From Candidatus Abyssobacteria bacterium SURF_5 (GTDB taxonomy: Bacteria; Abyssobacteria; SURF-5), in NCBI GenBank assembly GCA_003598085.1, contig QZKU01000043.1, positions 1-37,635 on the forward strand: DNA of 37,635 bases, in the 5' to 3' direction. The translations under genes were made by a program, and so were the position numbers. The notes beneath the pieces were generated by a model. The model saw only the letters and a list, made by a program, of their open reading frames with translations, ran no database searches and was not told where the DNA came from. Positions 1-8,008 of the stretch are shown piece by piece (the stretch's first letter is position 1; each line of letters begins with the position of its first letter).

Positions 1-1
1 C

Positions 2-184
2 CCGATCAGCTCGGCGCCCTGCAGCGCATGCCACAAAGAGGCGCCGCATCCGACCGCGCCGGCATCGCCGCACCCGCCGTTCAGCGGATTCGACTGCGCG
101 GCATGCCACCCCGGCGGAGTGCCCGGACGCCCGCCGCATCCCAATCCGGGACATGAATGCACCATCTGTCATCCAAGGGGATGA
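2..184 (+). CDS. Multiheme c-type cytochrome, C-terminal end (partial)
   Basis: The reading frame is open from the left edge to a TGA at 182-184, so only about 60 C-terminal residues are visible. They contain three CxxCH covalent heme-attachment motifs (CSACH, CAACH, CTICH) separated by Pro/His-rich linkers, the hallmark of periplasmic multiheme cytochromes or doubled-CxxCH proteins. The last heme lies four residues from the end. The downstream cytochrome gene starts 28 bases later on the same strand, so the two are probably co-transcribed and exchange electrons. Family, total heme number and signal peptide lie outside the window. Confidence 0.8.
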   Translation, partial: PISSAPCSACHKEAPHPTAPASPHPPFSGFDCAACHPGGVPGRPPHPNPGHECTICHPRG

Positions 185-212
185 ACGATTAAAGGAAAAG
201 GAGTTGGCGGCT

Positions 213-1358
213 ATGAGTTCAACGAATATTCTGAAAGGCCTGGGATTCCTGTTCCTTATCTGCAGCGTCGGATTCATTGCCGGATGCAACGCCGACGGCA
301 GCTCCGGCCGTGTCGAATTCACCGAGCATGTGCTGCAGGAAGAAGAAGAATTCGAGCAATCCGGTCATGGCGACGAAGAAGCCGAAGCCTTCAACCATTG
401 GGATGAAGACGTGCCTCCGGAAGTTCCGGTGGATTGTGCAAAGTGTCACAACACCGCCGGCTTCCTTGATTTCCTCGGCATCACGGACCCCAATGAACGA
501 CTGGTAGACAATCCGGTTGCGATCGACCCGAATGCCGATAACGCCCTTGACTGCGACATCTGCCATAATGAGAAAACAGATACTTGGGATACGGTCATCT
601 TCCCCTCGGGCGCTGTTGTGGATGGGACGCTTGGACGCGAGGCGCTGTGCATGGAATGCCATCAGGGACGAACTTCGGTCTTCGACGTGCTCACGGCCGT
701 TGGGACAACTCCGGACGACACCGTTGACCCTGCACTCCAATTCATCAACATCCACTACTTTGCCGCCGCGGCGACACGCTATGGAACTGAAGTGCAGGGC
801 GGTTTCGAATACGCCGGCCAGACGTATGCGGGATATTTTGCGCATGTGCCGCAGGCGGACATATGCTACGAATGCCATCTCCCTCATTCCCTGCGTGTGA
901 ATGTGGAACTTTGTTCTCAATGTCATCCGGAAGTGCAGACGGAAGAAGATGTCGTTAACATCCGCCTGCCAAGGCCTTCGGCGGACTTCAACGGTAACGG
1001 CGACACAACCGAAGGCATCAGCTTTGAAATAGCAGGATTACGGGATATCCTCTATGAAGCCATGCAAATTTATGGAGCGACTACTCCCGGCACCAATCCC
1101 ATCATTTACGCAGGAGACACCTATCCATACTTCTTCATCGATACCAACGGTAATGGCCTTGTGGATGCGGGCGAAGCTACGTTTGCGAATCGGTACAATA
1201 CATGGACCCCCAGTCTTTTGAAGGCCGCATACAACATGCAATACACGATCACAGACCCGGGATGCTCTCCCCACAACGCTGATTACGTGATGCAGTTGCT
1301 ATACGATAGTATTGTGGATCTCGGCACCGTGGACACGAGCGGTCTTGTTCGCCCATAA
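213..1358 (+). CDS. Pentaheme c-type cytochrome lipoprotein
   Basis: 381 residues from ATG 213, chosen over the in-frame ATG at 153 because GGAG at 200-203 precedes it and it yields a clean lipoprotein signal peptide: hydrophobic residues 8-22 and lipobox FIAGC with Cys25. Five CxxCH motifs (Cys75, 114, 146, 218 and 234) predict five c-type hemes on an extracytoplasmic, membrane-anchored electron carrier. An acidic stretch (about 43-65) follows the anchor. The C-terminal third has no heme but contains a calcium-loop-like motif around 310-321 (D-x-N-x-N-G-x-x-D) and a weaker one near 258-266. The partner redox enzyme is not visible. Heme binding is certain from the motifs; the substrate is unknown. 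A factor-independent terminator follows. Confidence 0.85.
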   Translation: MSSTNILKGLGFLFLICSVGFIAGCNADGSSGRVEFTEHVLQEEEEFEQSGHGDEEAEAFNHWDEDVPPEVPVDCAKCHNTAGFLDFLGITDPNERLVDNPVAIDPNADNALDCDICHNEKTDTWDTVIFPSGAVVDGTLGREALCMECHQGRTSVFDVLTAVGTTPDDTVDPALQFINIHYFAAAATRYGTEVQGGFEYAGQTYAGYFAHVPQADICYECHLPHSLRVNVELCSQCHPEVQTEEDVVNIRLPRPSADFNGNGDTTEGISFEIAGLRDILYEAMQIYGATTPGTNPIIYAGDTYPYFFIDTNGNGLVDAGEATFANRYNTWTPSLLKAAYNMQYTITDPGCSPHNADYVMQLLYDSIVDLGTVDTSGLVRP

Positions 1359-1379
1359 ACTATCCCAAAAATTTGAAGG

Positions 1380-1412
1380 GAAAGGCCGGATACTCCCGGC
1401 CTTTCTCATTTT
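1380..1412 (+). terminator. Rho-independent terminator after cytochrome gene
   Basis: A 10-bp perfect inverted repeat, GAAAGGCCGG (1380-1389) and CCGGCCTTTC (1396-1405), encloses a 6-base loop and is followed by a T-rich tract. It lies 21 bases after the cytochrome stop codon and would end the cytochrome transcript. Confidence 0.85.
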
Positions 1413-1489
1413 CAGTCCGAATGCGAAGAGCCTAGCTTCATTTACAAAAGTGCGATCTCACTATTCCGACTCACCCCTTAATCCTTTTC

Positions 1490-1519
1490 TTGAAAAACCG
1501 TCTCGATTACAGATATAAT
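1490..1519 (+). promoter_or_regulatory. Sigma-70-type promoter for the UroD-family gene
   Basis: TTGAAA (1490-1495) and a perfect TATAAT (1514-1519) are separated by 18 bp, placing a start site near 1526, about 40 bases before the ATG at 1569. It sits directly after the cytochrome terminator. Confidence 0.6.
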
Positions 1520-1568
1520 TGGTTTCCCTCTCGGTCGGGCAATATTTTCCAGAAGGACAAATGAATCT

Positions 1569-2663
1569 ATGAATGCAAGGGAACGATTTCTGGCAACCTG
1601 CGCGTTTGAACCGGTGGATCGTACATTCCGCTGGGAATCACTGGGTTTCTGGCCGGAAACAATTGCCCGTTGGCATGGAGAGGGTCTTCCCGAAGAGCTC
1701 GACGAGGCGCTGTCCTTCATTCATTTCGGAATGGACCTGCGCATGATGATTACTCTCGGCAATTTCGACAATCCGGGACTGTGCCCGACATTCGATGAGC
1801 AAGTCATCGAGGAGACCGACGCCTATCGCATCAAAAGAGACGCCGTCGGCAACGTCATCAAGGAGTTCACGAGCGGGCAATCAGCGCTCCCGCAGTTTCT
1901 CGAGTTTCCCGTTCGCGACCTGAGTTCGTTCGAGGAAATCAAATGGAGGCTCGACCCCTCGAATCCGGATCGGCTCGGCAGCGATTGGGAATATTCCTCA
2001 TATGTCTTTAACGAGTCCGAGCTTCCTGTCTTCGTGTACGTGTGCGGCCTGTTCGGAACCGCGCGTCACCTGCTCGGGTTCGAGAATCTGATGTACGCGT
2101 ATTACGATCAACCGCAACTCATCCACGCGATCGGCGAGCACTGGGTTACACTCTATACGAGCCTCCTCGAACAAATCTGCGCCACCGCCAAAATCGACGC
2201 CATCGATTTCTGGGAGGACATGGCGTATCGCAACGGCCCAATGATCGGCCCATCGATCTTCAAGGAGTTCATGACGCCGTACTACAAGCGCGTGATCGAC
2301 TGCGCCCGCTCCCTTGGCATCAAGATCTTCGAGGTGGACTCCGACGGCAACATTGAAAAACTCATTCCCTTGTTTCTCGATGTGGGCGTAAACATGATGT
2401 ATCCGTTCGAGGTGCAGGCGGGTATGGACATCCTGACCGTGCGCAAAAGATATGGGAAGAAGCTGGTGATCCAGGGCGGATTGGACAAGCGGACCTTGGC
2501 GTGGGGACAGGACGCCATCAGGCAGGAAGTGGATTCCAAGGTGCCGGCATTACTGTATGCCGGAGGATTCATTCCTTCTCTTGATCATTCGTGTCCCCCA
2601 GATGTTTCGCTTCAGGATTTTGAATTCTATCTGCAGTATCTCAGAGAGTCAGCTTCCGGATAA
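1569..2663 (+). CDS. Uroporphyrinogen decarboxylase-family (UroD/MtaA-like) protein
   Basis: 364 residues. AGAAGGA at about 1551-1557 precedes the ATG at 1569. The N-terminus (MNARERFLATCAFEPVDR) is typical of UroD-superfamily proteins that act in corrinoid-dependent methyl transfer rather than heme synthesis. In the second half, the WEDMAYRNGPMIGP stretch, the D-x-D-G-N segment, GGLDKR and the C-terminal GGFIPSLDHSCPPDVS region follow the family pattern. The HSC near the C-terminus recalls the His/Cys zinc site of MtaA/MtbA enzymes, but the full set of ligands is not clear to me. Such proteins often accompany MttB-type methyltransferases, one of which lies at 10401-11885. True heme-pathway HemE is less likely because the divergent N-terminus lacks the usual HemE arginine motif. 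The substrate is not assignable. Confidence 0.75.
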   Translation: MNARERFLATCAFEPVDRTFRWESLGFWPETIARWHGEGLPEELDEALSFIHFGMDLRMMITLGNFDNPGLCPTFDEQVIEETDAYRIKRDAVGNVIKEFTSGQSALPQFLEFPVRDLSSFEEIKWRLDPSNPDRLGSDWEYSSYVFNESELPVFVYVCGLFGTARHLLGFENLMYAYYDQPQLIHAIGEHWVTLYTSLLEQICATAKIDAIDFWEDMAYRNGPMIGPSIFKEFMTPYYKRVIDCARSLGIKIFEVDSDGNIEKLIPLFLDVGVNMMYPFEVQAGMDILTVRKRYGKKLVIQGGLDKRTLAWGQDAIRQEVDSKVPALLYAGGFIPSLDHSCPPDVSLQDFEFYLQYLRESASG

Positions 2664-2693
2664 CCCGGGTTTCCATCAAAAATAATCTAGACC

Positions 2694-4259
2694 TTATTTC
2701 ACCTCAAGGACTCGCTCGCATTTTCCTTCCGTACCGAAGTTGTTTATTACCGTCAGGCTCACTGGATAACGGCCCGGCTTGTCGAAAACATGCAAGACGA
2801 CCGGCCCCTTCGCTCCTGTCTCGCCCGCGATATTCCAGTGCATATCCACAAGGACTCCGTCCAGATCAACAAAATCCTCCACGTAAAGAAGTGAAGGTTG
2901 TCCCGCCTTTAGCTCGGCGGGAAGGAAAGTGAAATCTATAGAAGGACGCCTTCTCGTTTGTTTCCGCTCAATCAGAAGCTGCGGATCAAAGGGCTGTTTT
3001 TCGGCAGCGCGAATCTCCACCATCGGCATCTTGTCAAGACGATCGACTATTTCCAGTTGCGCGAATGTACCGCGCTCCAGTTGGTCGGGCGTCAGCTTAT
3101 CCGGAGTATCGGCTTCGGTATGATACCAGATGGGCTTGCCGATTATATCGATGATCGGAACGCCTGCCGCATGGAATCGACCCTCGAGGTCCTCATTCGG
3201 GCACATGATGTCGATTGTCAGAAGCGCCGACGGCTGGATGCGGTATTTCAAAACGATCGGGAGAATGAGCTTTGCGAGCGCTTGATTCGGTGAAATAAAA
3301 ATTCCCCTGATTTCATCGAGATCCTTTAAAATCACTTTGCCGCCGGCCTCTCGATAGCTTCCGCAGCCGATCCCGTCAAGCGTGATATACGCCGACGTCT
3401 TTGCGAGTATGGCGGCTTGCCTCTTCACGAACTCGCGCGCGCCGATTAGTAATTCATGACCCGGATGCGTGGCAAAGATAATTGTCTTTGCCGGCGGCCG
3501 CGCTCTGCCCGCCAGCTCTTCCGCTATGCCAATCAAAGCCGCAATCCCGGCAGCGTTATCCACCGCGCCTCCATAGATACTGTCGTGGTGTGCGCCGAGT
3601 ATGATGTGTTCATCCGTTTCCCCTGGAAGAATCCCGATTACGTCTCCCGTGCGCCCGATGGCGGACCTTGCTTCAAGCACGAACTGAAGCCGTGGATTTC
3701 CTTCTGAAAATCGATTTTTCAGCAGTTCCCCGGCAGAACGGCTGACTAGGACAGCAGGAATCGGGTTTTCATGTTTCTGCTCGTCTGCCGTGAAAATGGG
3801 AATCAGATCGCCCGGCGTGTCACCGATTACAACAAGCGCGAGAGCACCCGCCTTCACCGCCGCGTCATAACTGCCGAAGAAACGATACGTCGGCAAAAAA
3901 TGCAGCAGGGCTCGACCCTGCATTACCGCAATCTTTCCGCGTGCATGATCAAACTCGTGCGGAAAGCCGTACCCACAGGATACGGCTTCTCCCTGTATGC
4001 CGCCGGACGGCGTTGTACCCGAATACCAGACGGCCCTACACGGAAGCTCTGTCCCTTTCGGGAGCAACTCGAGCCGAATGTTTCCCGGTTCCCAAACATG
4101 CATATCGAACCACTCGATAGCCACATCCTTCAGTCCGCTTCGCGCGAAACAGTCTCGAATGTATTCCATCGCCCGGTGTTCGACGGAACTCCCGGATTTT
4201 CGATCCCCCATGTCCGATATTACCCTCACCAGCGAATGAAGGTTGGCGCCTGTTATCAT
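2694..4259 (-). CDS. M28-family metallopeptidase-like protein with PA domain
   Basis: 521 residues with no signal peptide, hence probably cytoplasmic. AAAGGAAAAAGAG precedes the ATG. A protease-associated (PA)-like domain occupies roughly 60-195 and the M28 zinc-aminopeptidase fold 205-410. Expected metal ligands are visible: His224 and Asp226 (GAHHDS), Asp234 (VDNAAG), Glu269, Asp295 and His380 (WYHTEADTPDKL). The usual Glu-Glu pair, general base plus ligand, reads His268-Glu269 here, so the general base seems replaced. A beta-rich PKD/Ig-like tail covers about 440-521. The gene is convergent with the UroD-family gene, with a 30-base gap. Substrate unknown; it could be an altered-mechanism aminopeptidase or a non-peptidase amidohydrolase. 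Confidence 0.75.
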   Translation of the reverse strand: MITGANLHSLVRVISDMGDRKSGSSVEHRAMEYIRDCFARSGLKDVAIEWFDMHVWEPGNIRLELLPKGTELPCRAVWYSGTTPSGGIQGEAVSCGYGFPHEFDHARGKIAVMQGRALLHFLPTYRFFGSYDAAVKAGALALVVIGDTPGDLIPIFTADEQKHENPIPAVLVSRSAGELLKNRFSEGNPRLQFVLEARSAIGRTGDVIGILPGETDEHIILGAHHDSIYGGAVDNAAGIAALIGIAEELAGRARPPAKTIIFATHPGHELLIGAREFVKRQAAILAKTSAYITLDGIGCGSYREAGGKVILKDLDEIRGIFISPNQALAKLILPIVLKYRIQPSALLTIDIMCPNEDLEGRFHAAGVPIIDIIGKPIWYHTEADTPDKLTPDQLERGTFAQLEIVDRLDKMPMVEIRAAEKQPFDPQLLIERKQTRRRPSIDFTFLPAELKAGQPSLLYVEDFVDLDGVLVDMHWNIAGETGAKGPVVLHVFDKPGRYPVSLTVINNFGTEGKCERVLEVK

Positions 4260-4566
4260 CTCTTTTTCCTTTCGTGTCCTCGTTTGCTCGTTTCGCGGGA
4301 AACCAGTTTATCACAATGAGGCTTTCTCCGTGCAGGGGTGGCAGCGCCATTTTTGTAACCGCCCGCCATATTTTGCCACTTTTCTAGGGAATAACTTGTA
4401 GGTTAATAAGAACGGCGGAATTTGTGGCTGTTCTTAAGATCAATGGTAACATCGACTTATAATGGAGTTTCATTTATTTTGTCCCCGATCCTTTCTTGGC
4501 ATGATTTGTGTTCTACATAATCGTCAGGCTAACTAGTATCAATCGCATAGACGCGGAGGAAGCAAT
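4260..4566. other. Divergent intergenic region, M28 peptidase / pilin operon
   Basis: 307 bases between divergently read genes, AT-richer than its surroundings, so it should hold promoters for both. I see no convincing sigma-70 pair. TGGCATG at 4497-4503, followed by GTGT at 4508, is a weak match to the -24/-12 sigma-54 pattern that drives pilin genes in many bacteria, but the -12 GC is GT, so I do not call it. A good ribosome-binding site (GGAGGAAG) lies just before 4567. Confidence 0.4.
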
Positions 4567-4974
4567 ATGACCGGCGACGGGTTTCTTAAAAAATCAGAAT
4601 CCGGAGTGACACTAATTGAATTGATAGTTGCCATGACCGTTCTGACCTTCGGGGTCGTGGCGGCCTTGTCAATTCTGGTGGAAGCGCATAAATCCAATTC
4701 GTTTGCCCGCGCGAAGACCATGGCAATAAATGCGGCCGAGCAGCAGATCGAGGAAATTTTCGAGCGTGATCCGACAATGATCATGACGTTCAACAACCGA
4801 ACGTTTGCTGTTGGCGATTTAGTCGGTCCCGGCGGCAATCCGCCCGGTTCGGTAATAGTTGACATAAACGAGCCTCATCAGGTTACGGTGACCGTAGCCT
4901 GGCAGGGAAGCGGAACGTTGCCGTCGGGAACGGTAAGCATTAACGCGATCAGAAGCGAAGCGAACAGGTCCTAA
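4567..4974 (+). CDS. Type IV prepilin-like protein (PilV-type minor pilin)
   Basis: 135 residues from ATG 4567, preceded by GGAGGAAG. It has a short positively charged leader and a prepilin peptidase site after Gly13, with VTLIELIVAM following. Glu at +5 of the mature protein is the residue needed for N-methylation and pilus assembly. A hydrophobic helix runs to about residue 38, then a small beta-rich head domain. It is first of four same-strand genes encoding three pilin-like proteins and a TPR protein, the usual composition of a minor pilin or pseudopilin priming set. PilV is assigned from size and order; a general secretion pseudopilin (GspI-like) cannot be excluded. Confidence 0.8.
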   Translation: MTGDGFLKKSESGVTLIELIVAMTVLTFGVVAALSILVEAHKSNSFARAKTMAINAAEQQIEEIFERDPTMIMTFNNRTFAVGDLVGPGGNPPGSVIVDINEPHQVTVTVAWQGSGTLPSGTVSINAIRSEANRS

Positions 4975-4993
4975 CCGAGCGAGGATGAAAAGC

Positions 4994-5734
4994 ATGCTGA
5001 AAAAAAGCAACAGACAAGAGGCTGGCTTCACGCTGATTGAGGTGGCAGTCTCTATCGGAGTTCTGGGGGCGCTGAGCCTGGTCATCACCGCTCTCCTCCT
5101 GCGGACGCTTGACACCTACGGTCAAATAATGAGCGACACCGACACCATAAAGCAGGCCCGCTATTCTCTCAATATGGTCAGCCGTGAAATACGAGAGAGC
5201 GTGAACCTCAATTTCGCAGACGTAGTTGTGCCCGGAGACGCTTTGATTCTTGCGTCTGCACGGAATGTAAACAATGATTTCGTGTTGGACGGTCCGCCTT
5301 TTGTGGCGGCAGGTCCCACAAATACCTTTGACCCGATTGATTCATCGATCATCCTTTTGTACATAAATACCTCCGCCGACGGGATTCCGCAATTAGTCAG
5401 GCATCAACTCTATTATGCCCAAGACTTGAACCTCTATGTGCCGCCGTTTAATCTGGTGTTGCCTGATCCCTATAGCGGTACGGATATCCTCATCGTCGAC
5501 AGCGCCGGAACTCAGATTGCGGTGAATATGACCACCGGCGCAGTCGCGGGAACTGCGCCCACAGTTCCGCCAAAAATTCTGATGAACAGAGTTGCTGCAT
5601 TTGACCTCGCACTGAACGTTGCTCCCGCTCCGCCTTTTCCATTGAACATCTTTCTAACCTGCCAGGTCGTAGACCGATATGGGCGCACGGCGACTTCGCG
5701 GTTTCAGGCGCAAGCCGATCCGCGAAACACATGA
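4994..5734 (+). CDS. Prepilin-type protein (PilW-like minor pilin)
   Basis: 246 residues from ATG 4994. The in-frame ATG at 4985 directly abuts the GAGG at 4981-4984, whereas 4994 has correct spacing to it. A leader of 11 residues ends in Gly; cleavage would give FTLIEVAVSIG with Glu at +5. The hydrophobic helix extends to about residue 40, then a heptad-like segment with SLNMVSREIRES, the pattern of PilW/GspJ-type minor pilins, leads into a beta-rich C-terminal domain. It lies 19 bases after the PilV-like gene. It is likely an inner-membrane-inserted subunit that helps initiate pilus or pseudopilus assembly. Confidence 0.8.
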   Translation: MLKKSNRQEAGFTLIEVAVSIGVLGALSLVITALLLRTLDTYGQIMSDTDTIKQARYSLNMVSREIRESVNLNFADVVVPGDALILASARNVNNDFVLDGPPFVAAGPTNTFDPIDSSIILLYINTSADGIPQLVRHQLYYAQDLNLYVPPFNLVLPDPYSGTDILIVDSAGTQIAVNMTTGAVAGTAPTVPPKILMNRVAAFDLALNVAPAPPFPLNIFLTCQVVDRYGRTATSRFQAQADPRNT

Positions 5735-5757
5735 AGTCAGGTAAGGAGGCGAATCGT

Positions 5758-7440
5758 ATGCGCTTGTTTAGTATTATCCAGGACAATAAAGGCATTGCCA
5801 TCGTGGCGGTCACTGTGGTCCTCGTCGTTGCGGCGCTGTTGGGAGGGACGGTTATCAGCCAGACTTCCAGCGATATCCAGCTTGCCAACAGAACGTATGA
5901 GGAAAAGCAGGCCCTGTTCTTTGCCGAAAGCGCGAAGGAGGCGGCATTTCGTGCCATATTGGACGCCGGCATAGCGCCGGACGGCAGTCTCAATTTCGCC
6001 AATGACACCCAGCCCGGCGAAACCCAGCCGGGTACCGTTTCCGGCCAAACACTGACGGGCGGAACATATGGATTCACCGTCACGGAGCTGGCATCAGCTC
6101 CCTCACAGATCATTCAGGTCGTTGGGACCGGCGATTCCGGGACGGATCGTCCACGACAAGTGACGGTTCTTGCTGAGGTCGTAAAGGAAAATGTCTGCGT
6201 TTGGAATAACGCCATTTTCGGCGGTTCCGGCAATGTGGGGGGCGTGATCAACGGCAACTGCGCCATCCACGGCTCGGTACACCTGCTTGGCGACGGCGTC
6301 GGCGAGGGAAGCGCCGCAATCGAAGCTCTCGATCTGAATGGAACAGCTCTTATCCACAACAACTATGAAGGCATACCGCCTGAGTTGCTGGCCAAGATTC
6401 CGCCGATGCCGATAAATGACGATGGTCTATCCAGTCTCGATGCAAAATTGAGGGTGAAAAATGGCGCTGTCGGCGTCTCGGGAAATTCGGAAATCGGAGA
6501 AATAGACGATTCCACCAACGCCTGGAAAGAAACGATGGATGGAATCTATATCGAGACCAACCATACGGATACCAGATGGACGGGAACCTCGGTCGTCGAC
6601 GGCGTGCCGGACCCGTCGCGCGTGCAGTCTGATAACGGTACCGAGGCTTTATATGATGTGGGTGACGCCGTATCCATGCCCGACATCAACGACCCCTATT
6701 ACGACTCCGTCACGGATGTACAATACGCCAGCTATACCGATTTCTTCTCCCAGAATTCGCTGCATCTGCCGACGATCACTCTGGATGCTTCGACTTCAGC
6801 GGCTACCACCGTGGATACCTACATCCAGACAAATTATCCCACGCCTGAAATGCAAGCGGCCGCGGGAATCGCCTATATAACAAACGGCAGCTCCTTCACC
6901 ATTACGCAGACCACATCCTACGGTCAGGTCAATTCCATAAGCTACAACCCGACGGCGGCGGCCGGAGTGGCGGGCCTCACGATCAGCGGCATGGTCATGA
7001 TCGATGGCGATATTACCATGGGAACGAAGCAAACGAGCATCAGTTATTCCGGCAGCGGTACAATTTATGCAGCCGGCAATGCATCCGGTGATCAAGGCGA
7101 CGTCTCAGTCCATGGACACGTCCTGCCGGCAACCACCTTCCCCACAGTCGACGTGCTTGGCCTTGTGGCGAAGCACGACGTGCTGCTGGCGACCGGCCCG
7201 GGCGATTCCAACTTGTTCATGGCCGGAGCTTTCTTTGGAGCGAATCAGGTGGTTTCCACGAAACAGAACCAGATAGCGGGCACGTTTGTCTGCCAGTACT
7301 TCGACATGGGCACCAACGTTCCCAAAATCTACCAGGTTCCCGATCTGATGAATCACCTTCCGCGGGGTCTCATCGGAAGCGAGCCAATCTGGGTAATCAC
7401 CGAGTTTGAGGAAAAAAGCTGGCAAGCGGATTTTATCTAG
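5758..7440 (+). CDS. PilX-like pilus assembly protein with large beta-rich domain
   Basis: 560 residues. ATG 5758 is favoured over ATG 5731 because GGAGG at 5745-5749 lies 8 bases before it and because it avoids overlap with the upstream stop. The N-terminus (DNKGIAIVAVTVVLVVAALL) is a PilX N-domain: a Gly-terminated leader and hydrophobic helix without the +5 Glu. Residues about 25-60 (QTSSDIQLANRTYEEKQALF, then FAESA) match the PilX N-terminal family. The remaining 450 residues are Gly/Asn/Thr-rich with repeated short beta-like segments (GNVGGVINGNCAIHGSVHL), suggestive of a right-handed beta-solenoid; that fold is inference. It probably forms the exposed tip-proximal part of the minor-pilin complex. 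Confidence 0.7.
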   Translation: MRLFSIIQDNKGIAIVAVTVVLVVAALLGGTVISQTSSDIQLANRTYEEKQALFFAESAKEAAFRAILDAGIAPDGSLNFANDTQPGETQPGTVSGQTLTGGTYGFTVTELASAPSQIIQVVGTGDSGTDRPRQVTVLAEVVKENVCVWNNAIFGGSGNVGGVINGNCAIHGSVHLLGDGVGEGSAAIEALDLNGTALIHNNYEGIPPELLAKIPPMPINDDGLSSLDAKLRVKNGAVGVSGNSEIGEIDDSTNAWKETMDGIYIETNHTDTRWTGTSVVDGVPDPSRVQSDNGTEALYDVGDAVSMPDINDPYYDSVTDVQYASYTDFFSQNSLHLPTITLDASTSAATTVDTYIQTNYPTPEMQAAAGIAYITNGSSFTITQTTSYGQVNSISYNPTAAAGVAGLTISGMVMIDGDITMGTKQTSISYSGSGTIYAAGNASGDQGDVSVHGHVLPATTFPTVDVLGLVAKHDVLLATGPGDSNLFMAGAFFGANQVVSTKQNQIAGTFVCQYFDMGTNVPKIYQVPDLMNHLPRGLIGSEPIWVITEFEEKSWQADFI

Positions 7441-7449
7441 GAGAATGTG

Positions 7450-7995
7450 ATGCAAAACATCTTGATCGAGAACAAGAAGCAATTAATGATCGGTATCTGC
7501 ATTGCTCTTGCTCTGATAATCGGGGGGCTCGCGAGAGGCCTGACACGGGAACAACCTTCTTCGCAATCACCGGCGCCTCTTCCTCAGAATTCGGCGCAAC
7601 TCACCGAAAAAAACATTGTTCGACCAACCGAAACCATCGAGGAGAAACTGGCGGCGGAACGCAGGGAAAAAGCCCGTAAAGCCATCGCCGAGCATGAGGA
7701 GGCCATCAAGCTGCATTGGGGGGCCGAGGATACCCCCGACAGAATGATGGCAATGGGTAATCTCCACCAGTACCAGCTAAGCGACTATTATTCCGCGATC
7801 GAGTGCTACCGCAATCTGGTCGATAACTTCTCGGACCACGACAAGGTCGCCCAGGCTTACGTGGAAATCGCCACTTGTTATGAGAAAGTCGGCGATCAAG
7901 CACAGGCCAGGTTCATTTATCAGGAAATGGTGGACTCCCTGGATTCTTCTCTTCAGCATGTCCAATACGCCAAGCTGAAGTTGGGGAAAGACTAA
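7450..7995 (+). CDS. Single-pass membrane TPR protein
   Basis: 181 residues. The ATG at 7450 follows AGGAGA (7439-7444); an in-frame GTG at 7447 is too close to it. One transmembrane helix spans about 12-30, then a Pro/Gln-rich and a charged linker (about 38-85). Two to three TPR-like helical hairpins end the protein (YYSAIECYRNLVDNFSD and KVAQAYVEIATCYEKVGDQA). The gene starts 9 bases after the PilX-like gene and is the last of the pilin operon. An assembly or scaffold role at the inner membrane, with the TPRs outside the cytoplasm, is inferred. No specific partner can be named. Confidence 0.7.
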   Translation: MQNILIENKKQLMIGICIALALIIGGLARGLTREQPSSQSPAPLPQNSAQLTEKNIVRPTETIEEKLAAERREKARKAIAEHEEAIKLHWGAEDTPDRMMAMGNLHQYQLSDYYSAIECYRNLVDNFSDHDKVAQAYVEIATCYEKVGDQAQARFIYQEMVDSLDSSLQHVQYAKLKLGKD

Positions 7996-8008
7996 GACCA
8001 AATATAAT

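Noticed and set aside
4497-4511. Sigma-54 promoter before the pilin operon
   Set aside because: TGGCATG-N4-GTGT keeps the -24 GG but not the -12 GC; too weak without supporting data.
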